From an uncultured Bacteroidota bacterium (GTDB lineage Bacteria > Bacteroidota > Bacteroidia > Bacteroidales > UBA12077): 64,000 bases of DNA. This document shows, in pieces, positions 44,603 through 53,439 of the stretch. The DNA lies in contig CAJXLK010000007.1 of assembly GCA_913055635.1 (NCBI GenBank), positions 1 to 64,000 on the forward strand, read 5' to 3'. The position numbers and the translations under genes are program-made. The notes under the pieces are model-generated. The model was not told where the DNA came from and searched no databases. It saw only the letters and a list, made by a program, of their open reading frames with translations. Numbering within the stretch: the first letter of the stretch is position 1; each line of letters starts with the position of its first letter.

Positions 44603-45769
44603 ATGCTCGATTTCAACGATACAAAGATAGCATTTCAAAGCAAAAGTAACAGAGACCTGCGACAGGCACATTTTTTGTTTAACACCCTGGCCCGGCCCAT
44701 CGTGGTTAAGACGGGCAAATTATTTTTAAATGTGGCCCTGGCCATCCATTTTCCGATCAAATGGGTGGTCAAACCCACCGTTTACAAGCACTTTTGCGGG
44801 GGGGAGATCATCAGCGAATGCGACCCGGTGGTCCATAAGATGGCCCGCTATGGGGTAGAATCGATATTGGATTACTCGGTGGAAGGCAAGGAGAATGAGG
44901 CCGACATCCAGGCTGCCCTGGAAGAGACCCTGCGCACCATTGACAATGCCGGCGGCAATGAACATATTCCCTTTGCCGTATTTAAACCCACGGCTTTTGG
45001 CCGAAGCCAGGTCCTGGAAAAAGCCAGCAACGGAGAAAACCTGACCCAGCAGGATAAGCAGGATCTGGAGCGTTTCCGCGAGCGAATCCATCGCCTTTGC
45101 CAGCGGGCGTATCAAAAAGATGTCCCCATTTTGATCGATGCCGAAGAGGTGGCCTACCAAAACATCATTGACCAGGTGGTGCGCGAAAACATGCGCCTGT
45201 TTAACCTCAAAAAAGCCATCGTTTTCAACACCCTGCAAATGTACCGGTGGGATCGCCTGGAATTCCTGCGCCAAGAGGTTGAAGTGGCCGAAAAAGAAGA
45301 CTATGTCTTTGGAGCCAAATTCGTTCGCGGGGCATATATGGAAAAAGAACGTGAATGGGCCCGGCTTTACGGTTATACTTCCCCCATCCAGCCCGACAAA
45401 GAAAGTACCGACCGCGATTATGACGCAGCCCTGAAATACTCTGTTGAGCACATCTCCCACGTAGCCATCTTCAACGGCACCCATAATGAGAACAGTTCCC
45501 GTTACCTGGCCGAGCTCATGGAGCAACACAACCTGGCCAAAGATGACCCGCGCATCTATTTTAGCCAACTCTACGGGATGAGCGACCACATCAGCTTTAA
45601 CCTGGCCCATGAAGGCTACCGCGTGGCCAAATACCTGCCCTACGGTCCCGTCAAAAATGTCATGCCCTACCTGATCAGAAGAGCAGAAGAAAATACTGCT
45701 GTAGCCGGCCAGACCAACAGGGAACTTGAACTGATCAAAAAAGAATTGAAAAGACGCAAGACCTCATAA
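44603..45769 (+). CDS. Proline dehydrogenase
   Basis: 388 residues, the length of stand-alone PRODH. FAD-barrel features: FAVFKPTAFGRSQVLEKAS, VPILIDAEEVAYQNII, VFNTLQMYRWDRLEFL, and the signature GAKFVRGAYMEKEREW with conserved Arg and Tyr. Late blocks FNGTHNENSSRYLAELM and SQLYGMSDHISFNLAHEGYRVAKYLPYGPVKNVMPYLIRRAEEN fit the family. It oxidises L-proline to 1-pyrroline-5-carboxylate and passes electrons to quinone at the inner membrane. The P5C dehydrogenase partner is not in the window. The next gene (12-bp gap) is a small membrane protein likely on the same transcript. Confidence 0.9.
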   Translation: MLDFNDTKIAFQSKSNRDLRQAHFLFNTLARPIVVKTGKLFLNVALAIHFPIKWVVKPTVYKHFCGGEIISECDPVVHKMARYGVESILDYSVEGKENEADIQAALEETLRTIDNAGGNEHIPFAVFKPTAFGRSQVLEKASNGENLTQQDKQDLERFRERIHRLCQRAYQKDVPILIDAEEVAYQNIIDQVVRENMRLFNLKKAIVFNTLQMYRWDRLEFLRQEVEVAEKEDYVFGAKFVRGAYMEKEREWARLYGYTSPIQPDKESTDRDYDAALKYSVEHISHVAIFNGTHNENSSRYLAELMEQHNLAKDDPRIYFSQLYGMSDHISFNLAHEGYRVAKYLPYGPVKNVMPYLIRRAEENTAVAGQTNRELELIKKELKRRKTS

Positions 45770-45781
45770 ATCCTTTCGGCT

Positions 45782-46267
45782 ATGCAGCTTGAAAACTCCA
45801 AAAAATCGGTCAAAATAAACAAGATCAGGTACATCGCCATCATCAGCTTCATTGTCATCGTCATTGTGCTGGTCACCACCGACCTGATCCGCGAAGCATT
45901 CCTCGGGCTGAACAAATACCACTGGGCTGTAATCGTTACCCTGCTCTACATCCTCGAAAACATCTATGAGTACCTCAAAGACTTCAACTACATTTATTAC
46001 AGCGATGAAGGCGAAAAAATCATCTTCCGCTATGTCTCCTTAAGACCCTTCCAGAACAAGCGCTATTCCATCGAGATGAACAAGGCCAATTTCATTGGCT
46101 ACAAGGTGGTAAGAAGCCCGCTGAATTTTAAACAGCAAATCATCTTTTATGTCAAGACCCCTAACGGGTCAGCTAAATACCCACCGGTCAGCATTACAGG
46201 TCTCAGCACGGATCAGTTCAACAGCCTCAAACATGCGCTGAATCAGTTCCAAACCCAACAAGTCTGA
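45782..46267 (+). CDS. Small membrane protein with two transmembrane helices
   Basis: 161 residues: two hydrophobic helices (YIAIISFIVIVIVLVTTDLI, about 17-36; WAVIVTLLYILENIYEYL, about 47-64) joined by a short loop, then a soluble beta-rich C-terminal part (about 70-160). The C-terminal side has many Tyr, Lys and Ile and ends in Gln/Thr. The topology resembles a PH-like domain protein of the bacterial envelope, but no motif proves it. It follows proline dehydrogenase by 12 bp. Function unknown. Confidence 0.6.
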   Translation: MQLENSKKSVKINKIRYIAIISFIVIVIVLVTTDLIREAFLGLNKYHWAVIVTLLYILENIYEYLKDFNYIYYSDEGEKIIFRYVSLRPFQNKRYSIEMNKANFIGYKVVRSPLNFKQQIIFYVKTPNGSAKYPPVSITGLSTDQFNSLKHALNQFQTQQV

Positions 46268-46291
46268 AAACACCCCTGCTCCACCTGGTCA

Positions 46292-46500
46292 GCGATGATA
46301 CGCACGGCGTTGGGGGACGGAATCCCCCGAGCCGGGTTTATGACATAGCAATGCTTCACACGGGACTGCCGCAAACAACCCCCCAAAAAAAACCGGGTGC
46401 TCAATGACCAGCCATTGCTGCAAACGGGACTGCTGCAAACAACTCCACAAGCCGACCCGACAGGTTCAATGGCACGGCACATTGCTTCAAACCGGCGATT
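46292..46500. repeat. Diverged tandem repeat of about 59-67 bp
   Basis: Blocks starting with A(A/T)TGCT(T/G)CA.AC.GG begin at 46351, 46414 and 46481 (63 and 67 bp apart). Each of the first two continues with GACTGC(C/T)GCAAACAAC and a C/A-rich end. A more decayed unit may start at 46292. The array fills the 256-bp gap between the membrane-protein gene (plus) and the ornithine-racemase-like gene (minus), two convergent 3' ends. Confidence 0.55.
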
Positions 46501-46523
46501 AACGATGAAAAGCTTTACAGGGC

Positions 46524-47594
46524 TCACACCACCTTTTTGGCGATATACTGTGAACTGAGGATGGTAAGGGCACCCATATAGTTGATCTTAAAGGGCAGCA
46601 AATCGCCGACCCGGTATTGAGGTTTATGCGGGCCTAAATCCACCACAATCATATCCGAGCTGGCGCCGGTAATTTCGATTTGATCGTCGAGGGGCTCAAT
46701 ATTTTGAGGATCAATATCCAGCAAACCGATATCCAGAATGGCCCGATAGGAGGTTTTGCCGTAGTTGCCTTCGTCAAACTCCTTGACCTCCCCGGCCACA
46801 TTTTCTCCGATCTCACCGATCGGAACCACCGGTTTTTCTGTAAGTTCAATGATCTCGGCGTTCAACCTGAAAATATCCTGTTCCATCTCCTCAATGTCCT
46901 CTCCGGTAAACAGGTTGTTGCCAAAAAACAGGGTTTCCCCGATGCGAAAATGGCTAATGCCTTCGGGCAGCACATTCTTATAGAGCAACTCCAGGGTGAC
47001 CGATGATCCGCCTGAAACATAAGGAATGTTGCGTTTAAACCGGGCCTCGATCAATTGCTCATAAAGGCTCAGCTGAATCAGTTTATCATGGCTGGGCATC
47101 ACCCCGTTCAAGCAGTTCAGATTGGCCCCGATGCCCACCACCTCAATATTGGGAAGCTTGAAAATTTTCCCGTAAAAATCGATAAATTCATCGCCAAGGA
47201 CCCCTTCCCGCAGGTCGCCCATTTCAATCATGATGATGACCTTGTGGGTTTTGTTCTGGCGCTGGGCTTCCTCAGAAAGCAACTTGATGGTATAATACTC
47301 GGTATTGAAGCTGATGTCGGCATAGCGCACTACGCTTTTGATGCTCCGCTTGGAAGGAGGCCTGATGTAGGCCGTTTCAATGCCTTCATCGATGCTTTTA
47401 ACCGCTTTCAAATTATACATGCGGGAGTCCAGGATCTGGTCCACTCCCATATCGATCACTTCCTTAAGGAACTCTTTGTTACCGGAAAGCACCTTGGAGA
47501 CAATTCCAAGTTTGATGTTGTTTTTTCCCAGTAAATCTTTAAGGTATTGATAATTATGGTGAAGTTTTGCGCGATTTAATTCTACGAATGCCAT
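46524..47594 (-). CDS. Alanine/ornithine racemase-family PLP protein
   Basis: 356 residues of the fold-type III (TIM barrel) PLP family. The PLP-binding Lys is in KLGIVSKVLSGN (about Lys34), and later blocks VIIMIEMGDLREGV and VSGGSSVTLELL bind PLP phosphate. It lacks the usual alanine racemase block (KANAYGHG) that its neighbour has, and its sequence is closer to the ornithine-racemase-like group. It is 8 bp from alanine racemase and so co-transcribed. Likely substrate: ornithine or another amino acid used for D-residues in cell-wall or metabolite synthesis, but this is not proven. Confidence 0.7.
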   Translation of the reverse strand: MAFVELNRAKLHHNYQYLKDLLGKNNIKLGIVSKVLSGNKEFLKEVIDMGVDQILDSRMYNLKAVKSIDEGIETAYIRPPSKRSIKSVVRYADISFNTEYYTIKLLSEEAQRQNKTHKVIIMIEMGDLREGVLGDEFIDFYGKIFKLPNIEVVGIGANLNCLNGVMPSHDKLIQLSLYEQLIEARFKRNIPYVSGGSSVTLELLYKNVLPEGISHFRIGETLFFGNNLFTGEDIEEMEQDIFRLNAEIIELTEKPVVPIGEIGENVAGEVKEFDEGNYGKTSYRAILDIGLLDIDPQNIEPLDDQIEITGASSDMIVVDLGPHKPQYRVGDLLPFKINYMGALTILSSQYIAKKVV

Positions 47595-47602
47595 AGTACA
47601 AG

Positions 47603-48757
47603 TTATTGATTCATAATCGCCCTTGGAATATCCAGGGGCAAACGAGCCAGAAGCTCATAGTTCAATTGATTGTTAAAATCGGCGAATGAAGCCAGTGTGA
47701 TGGACACCCCGTCCTGGTCACCGATAAGCACCACTTCATCGCCCTTTTTCACGTCGGGGACCTGGGTAACGTCGGCCACCAGCATATTCATATTGACAAT
47801 CCCGATAACCGGCACACGGTGGCCGTCGATCAAAACCCGCCCCTGGTTGCTCAGCGACCTGCTGTAGCCATGGGAATATCCCACCGGGACGATGGCGATG
47901 GTTTTCTCCTCCTGGGCCATATAGTAGGTGCCATAACTGACAAATTCACCGGGTTTGACTTTCTTGATGCTCATCACCTGACTTTTCCAGCTCAAGACCC
48001 TTTTCAGGACATCCGACTTTTCCATGCGTTTGTGGACAAAGTGGATAAACGTCTCGGGGCTGGGCCAGAAGCCATACTGAAGGATGCCAATGCGCACCAT
48101 ATCCATCCGGGTCCGGGGATAAGCAATGGCGGCAGCAGAGCAGGCAGTATGGCGCAGTTCCGGGTGTATGCCGCGGTTGGTGATCCATTTATAGATGCGG
48201 TTGTACTTTTTGATCTGCTTTTGCACGCGCACATGGTTGGCGATGCTTTCAGCCCCGGCATAATGGGTACACAATCCACGCACACGGAAATATTGCTCGT
48301 TGGAAGTGATCAGCTTGACTACCTTGTGAAGGGCCTGCTGACTGAACCCGGTCCGGTTCATACCGGTCTCAACCTCCAGATGAATAATGGCCCGGGTGTT
48401 GTATTGACGGGCATAATCAAGGGCCGTTTCCAGTTTTTCCTGTTCAAAGACGAAAAACTCCACACCGCTGCGCACGGCCCATTCCAAATCATCATCGCTC
48501 ATCCAGCCCATCACCATGATATCGGAGGTAGGCTGTTTGATTTGATACACCCGATGGGCTTCATCACCACTGAAAACGGAAAAATGCTGCACACCGGCCT
48601 CCTCAGCAATCGGGATAAATTGCTCAATGCCATGGCCGTAAGCATTGGCCTTAACGACAGATGAAATTTTCACCTGCTCGCCGAGATAACTCTGTAAAAA
48701 CGTAAGGTTATGGATCAATGCAGCTTTATTGATCTCAATACGAGAAGTTGCGGCCAT
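47603..48757 (-). CDS. alr: Alanine racemase
   Basis: 384 residues. PLP Lys in SSVVKANAYGHGIEQF, the second catalytic Tyr side near EFVSYGTYYMAQEEKT, then IAIVPVGYSHGYSRSLSNQG. The C-terminal beta domain is complete. It makes D-alanine for peptidoglycan. It is the middle gene of a tight three-gene operon: the M20 amidohydrolase starts it (12-bp gap) and the ornithine-racemase-like protein follows. Bacteroidota often carry an alr fused to murF, so a free-standing alr in an operon with a second racemase suggests a special role beyond the basic need for D-alanine. Confidence 0.88.
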   Translation of the reverse strand: MAATSRIEINKAALIHNLTFLQSYLGEQVKISSVVKANAYGHGIEQFIPIAEEAGVQHFSVFSGDEAHRVYQIKQPTSDIMVMGWMSDDDLEWAVRSGVEFFVFEQEKLETALDYARQYNTRAIIHLEVETGMNRTGFSQQALHKVVKLITSNEQYFRVRGLCTHYAGAESIANHVRVQKQIKKYNRIYKWITNRGIHPELRHTACSAAAIAYPRTRMDMVRIGILQYGFWPSPETFIHFVHKRMEKSDVLKRVLSWKSQVMSIKKVKPGEFVSYGTYYMAQEEKTIAIVPVGYSHGYSRSLSNQGRVLIDGHRVPVIGIVNMNMLVADVTQVPDVKKGDEVVLIGDQDGVSITLASFADFNNQLNYELLARLPLDIPRAIMNQ

Positions 48758-48769
48758 AATATACGGTGC

Positions 48770-49912
48770 TTATTTTAAATAATGCCGGTAAATGCCATAA
48801 AATATCCTTATTCCGGGTTCGATGATCTCCTCGGGAAAGTCGTAATCGGGATTGTGCAATTGCGGGGTATGTTCACCAGAACCCAACCCAAAAAGCACCC
48901 CGGGGTATTTGAGGGTAAAATTGGAAAAATCCTCCGACCATCGCAGGGGTGCATCGAGTTCAACCATTGGGGCCCGTTCTTTCCTTGCCACCTCCCGAAG
49001 CATCTCCAGTTCGGCGTTGTCATTGACCGTAGCCGGGAAAGCCTCCCGCCAGGAGATTTCATTTTCCAGGGAATGGGAACGGGCATGTTGCTGGACAATA
49101 TCCACGGCCCGGGAGGTGAGTTGATCCATGTCAGGATTGGAGTAAGTTCGGAGGGTGGCCATTACCTCGGCGTAACCGGGGGTTGTACCGAAGGCTATTT
49201 CGCCAAGGCGGGCATGGATCACCGTAATCAGGGCAAAATCCTCAAAAGACCAATTTTGAGGCAGCCAGGTGAGGTCGCGGACAATATCGGCCATGGCAAT
49301 ACCCGGTGAGCGGCCGTTTTCAGGTTCACCCGCATGGGCGGTCTTCCCATAAAGCTGAGAGACCATTCCCTTAGAGGCCGCTGCAAAAGTGCCGGATTTC
49401 AAAACCACTGAGCCTGCTGCATATCCGGGCAAATTATGCAGGGCAAAAACCTTATCGGGGGCAATCTGGGGGAACCTTTCATCCTCAAGGACCCGCCGGG
49501 CTCCCTGCCCATTCTCCTCCGAGGGCTGATACAGCAAAATGGCCCTGCCCCGCCTGGGGCGGTTGGCGGAAATGGCCATCGATAACCCGTTCATGATCGC
49601 CATATGACCATCGTGCCCGCACTTATGCGCCCGGCCCTGATGCTGCGAACGATAGGCCAGGTCATTGACCTCCTCTATTGGCAGGGCATCCAGATCACAT
49701 CTGAACAAAAGAGCCGGCCCCGGCTCTTGGCCTTCATATACCGCAGCCAATCCAGCCCCGCCGAGCTGCTCAATCAACTGATCGGGTTGATCATCCATCA
49801 ACAAACGCTTGACCCGCCCGGCGGTTTGGTGCTCCTGGCCAGACAACTCAGGATGCCGGTGAAGAAGCCTCCTGAGTTCTACCAATCTGGCTTTGTCGTA
49901 AAAAATTTCCAT
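48770..49912 (-). CDS. M20D-family amidohydrolase/peptidase
   Basis: 380 residues. Metal-binding blocks FRCDLDALPIEEV, HKCGHDGHMAIM and YQPSEENGQGARRVLE are those of the M20D subfamily (hippurate hydrolase, IAA-amino-acid hydrolase, N-acetyl-diaminopimelate deacetylase). The central dimerisation insert (SQLYGKTAHAGEPENGRSP) is present. It removes N-acyl groups from amino acids in the cytoplasm. Being first in the operon with two racemases, it may free an amino acid which the racemases then invert. Specificity cannot be given. No signal peptide. Confidence 0.8.
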   Translation of the reverse strand: MEIFYDKARLVELRRLLHRHPELSGQEHQTAGRVKRLLMDDQPDQLIEQLGGAGLAAVYEGQEPGPALLFRCDLDALPIEEVNDLAYRSQHQGRAHKCGHDGHMAIMNGLSMAISANRPRRGRAILLYQPSEENGQGARRVLEDERFPQIAPDKVFALHNLPGYAAGSVVLKSGTFAAASKGMVSQLYGKTAHAGEPENGRSPGIAMADIVRDLTWLPQNWSFEDFALITVIHARLGEIAFGTTPGYAEVMATLRTYSNPDMDQLTSRAVDIVQQHARSHSLENEISWREAFPATVNDNAELEMLREVARKERAPMVELDAPLRWSEDFSNFTLKYPGVLFGLGSGEHTPQLHNPDYDFPEEIIEPGIRIFYGIYRHYLK

Positions 49913-50108
49913 TCAGATCGTTTTCATCTGGTGGCTTTGAACCCCAGGCCTTTGGCAAACCTGTTCACCAGAAAAAAATTCGCGTTTCCAACATAAAGGT
50001 CAATTATTCAGAACTTTGGCCAAAGGGTTCAAAAAGTTTCTGCACGACAAAATTAACGAAAAAATTTTTCCCATCCAACCAGGCATCTGCAATCTGCCTT
50101 ATAATAAG

Positions 50109-50585
50109 CTATAACCGGTCTTCAACGGTGATCACCGGTGAAGCATCCACATCATCAATGCCCAGATAATCAATGATCAAATCCAGGGCGTCGCTGATGT
50201 CACTGGTATGATTGTCGGGGATGTTCTCCAGCTTCTTGGACAATTTTTCGTGCAGAAGATGAGGGGTGTTCCTAAGTAGTTCTGAACCTTTTGAAGTCAT
50301 TACAATGTGGGTGGTTCGCTTATCAGCCCGCTTGGGAAGCCGCGCAATGTACCCCTTGCGCTCCAAACGATTGATGATGCCCGAGACAGTACTCGAATTC
50401 AGGTTTAAATAATCCCGCAATTCCTTCTGAGTCGCCTGGTAATTCTCAGAACGGTTCAGATACTCCAGACACAATATCTGGGGAATGCTTACGCCATACT
50501 CCTTCTGTATTTTCTTCGATTCCAAATTAATTGAACGAACAATCTTTCTGATTTTGATCAGTATTTCATTCGAATCGGCCGCCAT
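50109..50585 (-). CDS. MarR-family transcriptional regulator
   Basis: 158 residues with a winged helix-turn-helix at about 30-110: LNRSENYQATQKELRDYLNL, SSTVSGIINRLERKGYIARLPKRADKRTTHIVMTSKGSELL, which matches MarR helix 3, helix 4 and the wing (DKR in the wing is typical). It is divergent from the EamA transporter (152 bp apart), so it probably represses the transporter, itself or both, released by a small ligand. A TTTAAT...ATTAAA inverted repeat in between (50632-50656) is a candidate operator. Confidence 0.88.
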   Translation of the reverse strand: MAADSNEILIKIRKIVRSINLESKKIQKEYGVSIPQILCLEYLNRSENYQATQKELRDYLNLNSSTVSGIINRLERKGYIARLPKRADKRTTHIVMTSKGSELLRNTPHLLHEKLSKKLENIPDNHTSDISDALDLIIDYLGIDDVDASPVITVEDRL

Positions 50586-50631
50586 ATCCTGTATAAATTA
50601 AACATTTTCACTTTTTTTTAGGTTGTGTAAA

Positions 50632-50656
50632 TTTAATCATATTTTCTTTTATTAAA
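50632..50656. promoter_or_regulatory. Candidate MarR operator in the divergent spacer
   Basis: TTTAAT (50632-50637) and ATTAAA (50651-50656) are inverted around a 13-bp spacer. A near-consensus -7 element, TATACTTG at 50682-50689, lies further toward the EamA gene. The AT-rich setting makes chance repeats common, so this is weak. Confidence 0.3.
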
Positions 50657-50737
50657 AATGTTCTGTGAAACTTATTTAGTATATACTTGGTCTAAAAAAT
50701 CTTTTTTGGGATATTTGCCGGCTAAAATCCGAGCAAA

Positions 50738-51658
50738 ATGAAAAAGGGGTTGTTTGCGGCCTACCTGAGCGTGATTCTGGCCATGACTTTTTGGAGTCTT
50801 ACCTATGTGTGGTATAAGATGGTGTTTGAATTTTACAATCCCATCACCACCGTATTCCTGCGCCTGGTTATCTCGTCGCTCATCCTGGTTATTCTGATGC
50901 TGCCGATGCGGCAACTCCAGAGAATGAAGATGAGCGACTTCAAATATTTTCTGCTGGTCACCCTTTTTCAGCCCTTCCTGTATTTCTTATGTGAGAGCTT
51001 TGGGGTCAAAGAAGTTTCCTCGACCATTTCAGCGGTAATCATCTCGACCATTCCCCTTTTCAGCCCCTTTGTAACGGCCTACTTCTTCCGGGAGAAAATC
51101 ATGCGCTTCAACATCATCGGCATTGTCATTTCCATCGTGGGGGTGGGGTTGGTTATTTTTGAGCGGGGCCATGATGTGGAGGCATCGGCGGTAGGCATTC
51201 TCCTTTTATTCCTGGCTGTAGGTGCCGGTATAGGCTACAGCATTGTAGTCAAAAAACTTTCAGGCCGGTACAACGCGGTGAGCATTGTCACCTACCACAA
51301 CATCATTGGCATCTTCTTCTTCCTGCCGCTGTTGTTACTATTTGAATGGGATCATTTTATTTCAACCGGATTCCAGCAGCAAGCCGTTGTGCCCATGATT
51401 GAGCTGGCTGTATTTGGATCCTCCCTTGCTTTCATCTTTTTTACCATAGCCATAAACAAAATCGGGGTGACCCGTTCCAATGCCTTTACCAATGCCATCC
51501 CTGTTTTGACGGCCGTTTTTGCCTTCTTCATGCTGGGGGAAACCCTTACGGTATTGAAGATGTTCGGTATTGCATTGGTGATCAGCGGCCTTTTCATGTC
51601 GCAAATCAAAAGACTGCCCCGCATCAGAAAAAGATCTTTTATCAGGCCCAGTGAGTGA
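50738..51658 (+). CDS. EamA/DMT-superfamily transporter
   Basis: 306 residues with ten hydrophobic helices in two EamA repeats (LFAAYLSVILAMTFWSLTYVWYKMVF begins the first; ILLLFLAVGAGIGYSIVVKKL begins the second). EamA proteins export amino acids or other small metabolites, or take up nucleotide sugars; the substrate is unknown here. Divergent from MarR, and it may be under its control. Its last codons overlap the start of the YkgJ-like gene by 8 bp, so the two are co-expressed. The start at 50738 gives a full first helix. Confidence 0.85.
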   Translation: MKKGLFAAYLSVILAMTFWSLTYVWYKMVFEFYNPITTVFLRLVISSLILVILMLPMRQLQRMKMSDFKYFLLVTLFQPFLYFLCESFGVKEVSSTISAVIISTIPLFSPFVTAYFFREKIMRFNIIGIVISIVGVGLVIFERGHDVEASAVGILLLFLAVGAGIGYSIVVKKLSGRYNAVSIVTYHNIIGIFFFLPLLLLFEWDHFISTGFQQQAVVPMIELAVFGSSLAFIFFTIAINKIGVTRSNAFTNAIPVLTAVFAFFMLGETLTVLKMFGIALVISGLFMSQIKRLPRIRKRSFIRPSE

Positions 51659-52157
51659 ATTATCTTTACATAACCTCAGACAGCGTGCAGCGGATGCTGA
51701 AAAGGAGAACCGGGCTTTTTTAAAAAAGCTCAAACCACAAGCAAAAAAGCTTCATCTTGATGAGTTGGTTCATGAGCTGCATCAGGAGGCCTTTTCTAAA
51801 ATGGACTGCCTTGAATGCGCCAACTGTTGCAGCAGCATCAGCCCCATTCTCCACGACAAGGACATCAACCGGATATCCAGGGTACTGGGCATCAAACCGG
51901 CCCAATTTACCGATCGGTACCTGAAAACAGACGAGGAGGGGGATTATGTCTTCCATCAAGCCCCCTGCCCTTTTCTGATGCCCGATCATTATTGCAGCAT
52001 ATACCCCCAAAGGCCCCGATCATGCAGGGAATATCCCTACACCGACCGGCGCGACTTCCACAAAACCCTCTCCTTCCTGATCAGGGACACCTATATCTGC
52101 CCGGCCGTTTTTTACATAGTTGAACAGCTAAAAATACGCCTGAAAAATAACCTTTAA
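51651..52157 (+). CDS. YkgJ-type cysteine-cluster protein
   Basis: 168 residues from a GTG at 51651 that overlaps the end of the EamA gene. The Cys motif is DCLECANCCSSISPIL, followed by CPFLMPDHYCSIYPQRPRSCREYPY, a zinc- or iron-sulfur-binding pattern (YkgJ/Fli-like family, UPF0153). The family function is unknown. The N-terminal 45 residues are basic and helical. It is linked to the EamA gene by coding overlap and to no other. Confidence 0.78.
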   Translation: MSELSLHNLRQRAADAEKENRAFLKKLKPQAKKLHLDELVHELHQEAFSKMDCLECANCCSSISPILHDKDINRISRVLGIKPAQFTDRYLKTDEEGDYVFHQAPCPFLMPDHYCSIYPQRPRSCREYPYTDRRDFHKTLSFLIRDTYICPAVFYIVEQLKIRLKNNL

Positions 52158-52238
52158 TTTCCCCGCTTTACCCTTCATTCCAGTTTGTCATCGCCGCAGG
52201 CAAAAAGACAAACAAAAGCCCCATGCAAACACTTCACC

Positions 52239-52274
52239 AAAAAAAATTGCCCCGGATGATCGGATCCAGGGCAA
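52239..52274 (-). terminator. Intrinsic terminator of the exbB-exbD operon
   Basis: On the minus strand, TTGCCCTGGAT (52264-52274) pairs with ATCCGGGGCAA (52247-52257) with one mismatch and a 6-nt loop, and then eight Ts (52239-52246). It is 38 bp after the last exbD stop, a good rho-independent form. Confidence 0.85.
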
Positions 52275-52311
52275 CCTTAATGGGTATGGGTTATGTAAAG
52301 TCGAAGGCCGG

Positions 52312-52785
52312 CTAATAGACCTGTTTGACTTCACGCGCCGAATAATTGATCTTCAGGGCACTTGCTTTGCGCAGTGCCAGTTTGACATCGGTGACAACCC
52401 CCATTTTGGTGTCCTCATCCACTTTTAGGGAGGTTGTCATCTTGGGTCTTTCGCTTTCGTCCAGCTGCTTGCGTTCGGTGGCAATGTAATCCCGGATATC
52501 ATCTACCTTGGCAAACGAATCGTTGAGCTGGATACGGGGCTCCGTACCATAGAGATCCTGGAATTGGCGCTTGGGCTTGCCAATATAAATATAGCTTACC
52601 AGGTCTTTGCGCTCAAGTTTTTTCACCTCGGTAGCGCCCGGCACTTTATTTTCCACCATCAGTTGTGTCTCCCGGATGGTTGTACTCACCATGAAGAAAA
52701 AGATGAGCATGAAAATAATGTCCGGCAAAGAAGCTGTGGATATCTGAGGGATCTCTTTTTTTCCCTCTTTTCTGAATTTAGCCAT
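52312..52785 (-). CDS. exbD: ExbD/TolR-family proton-channel protein (second copy)
   Basis: 157 residues. One transmembrane helix near the N-terminus, STASLPDIIFMLIFFFMVSTT, carries the proton-path Asp. The periplasmic domain (about 45-157) is the ExbD beta-alpha fold. It follows the first ExbD by 1 nt. With ExbB it turns the proton gradient into a pull on TonB, and thus drives SusC and other TonB-dependent receptors. Two ExbD copies per operon are usual in Bacteroidota. The final gene of the operon, with a strong terminator after it. Confidence 0.9.
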   Translation of the reverse strand: MAKFRKEGKKEIPQISTASLPDIIFMLIFFFMVSTTIRETQLMVENKVPGATEVKKLERKDLVSYIYIGKPKRQFQDLYGTEPRIQLNDSFAKVDDIRDYIATERKQLDESERPKMTTSLKVDEDTKMGVVTDVKLALRKASALKINYSAREVKQVY

Positions 52786-52786
52786 A

Positions 52787-53368
52787 TTAATTACCTCCGA
52801 CGTTTTTAGGTTCAGCCTCTGAGATGATCATGGGATAAATCTCATCGATTGCATCCTTTCGCTCCTCATTCAACTTCTTATAGTGCTTGCCGAACTTCTG
52901 CATGGCCAAATCGTCGTGGAGTTCATTGTAGGCAGCAGTAAGCTCGTTTTGCACTTTAATATACATTTCGTAAGAAGTACCGCGGTCGTTCTGCAGAGAA
53001 ATAATCCCCTTGGTGGTTTCGGTCTGGCCGAAGAAAGGCACCTCCTTGACCTTCATCTCAGGCAGATCTTCTTTATTCCGGGGGTTGGCAATGAATTCCT
53101 TTGCGTTTTCACGCAAATTACTAATATCCATTGGCTCACCTTCCACCAGAAGCTGGTCATTGGAATTAATCAGCACCTCAAAGACATTCCGTTCCTTAAT
53201 CTGCTTATCCTGCTGTTGGCGTTGCTGCTGCTCATCGGGAATGGGCGGCAGCTTTCTCATAATCCCGGTATCCACATCAAAGGTAGTGGCCACCAGGAAA
53301 AAGATCAGCAGCAAGAAAGCAATGTCTGCCATTGGGGCTGCATTAAATTCACCGCTAGGTCTTGCCAT
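52787..53368 (-). CDS. exbD: ExbD/TolR-family proton-channel protein (first copy)
   Basis: 193 residues, longer than the second ExbD copy. N-terminal FNAAPMADIAFLLLIFFLVATTF has the transmembrane Asp, and then a Gln-rich stretch (QQQRQQQDKQIKERN) begins the periplasmic part, which carries a long C-terminal helix (ELTAAYNELHDDLAMQKFGK). It is 72 bp from the small membrane gene upstream. The two ExbD copies are clearly not equal, and may form a mixed dimer inside the ExbB pentamer. Confidence 0.9.
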   Translation of the reverse strand: MARPSGEFNAAPMADIAFLLLIFFLVATTFDVDTGIMRKLPPIPDEQQQRQQQDKQIKERNVFEVLINSNDQLLVEGEPMDISNLRENAKEFIANPRNKEDLPEMKVKEVPFFGQTETTKGIISLQNDRGTSYEMYIKVQNELTAAYNELHDDLAMQKFGKHYKKLNEERKDAIDEIYPMIISEAEPKNVGGN

Positions 53369-53439
53369 AATTTTATTATTTTAGGATTTCCCTGATGAGG
53401 CATCTGTTGGTAAAACGGATACCTCACCCGATATATTTT

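Noticed and set aside
47819-48664. Long plus-strand ORF (281 aa) opposite alanine racemase
   Set aside because: Antisense of a clear alr gene; no recognisable domain.
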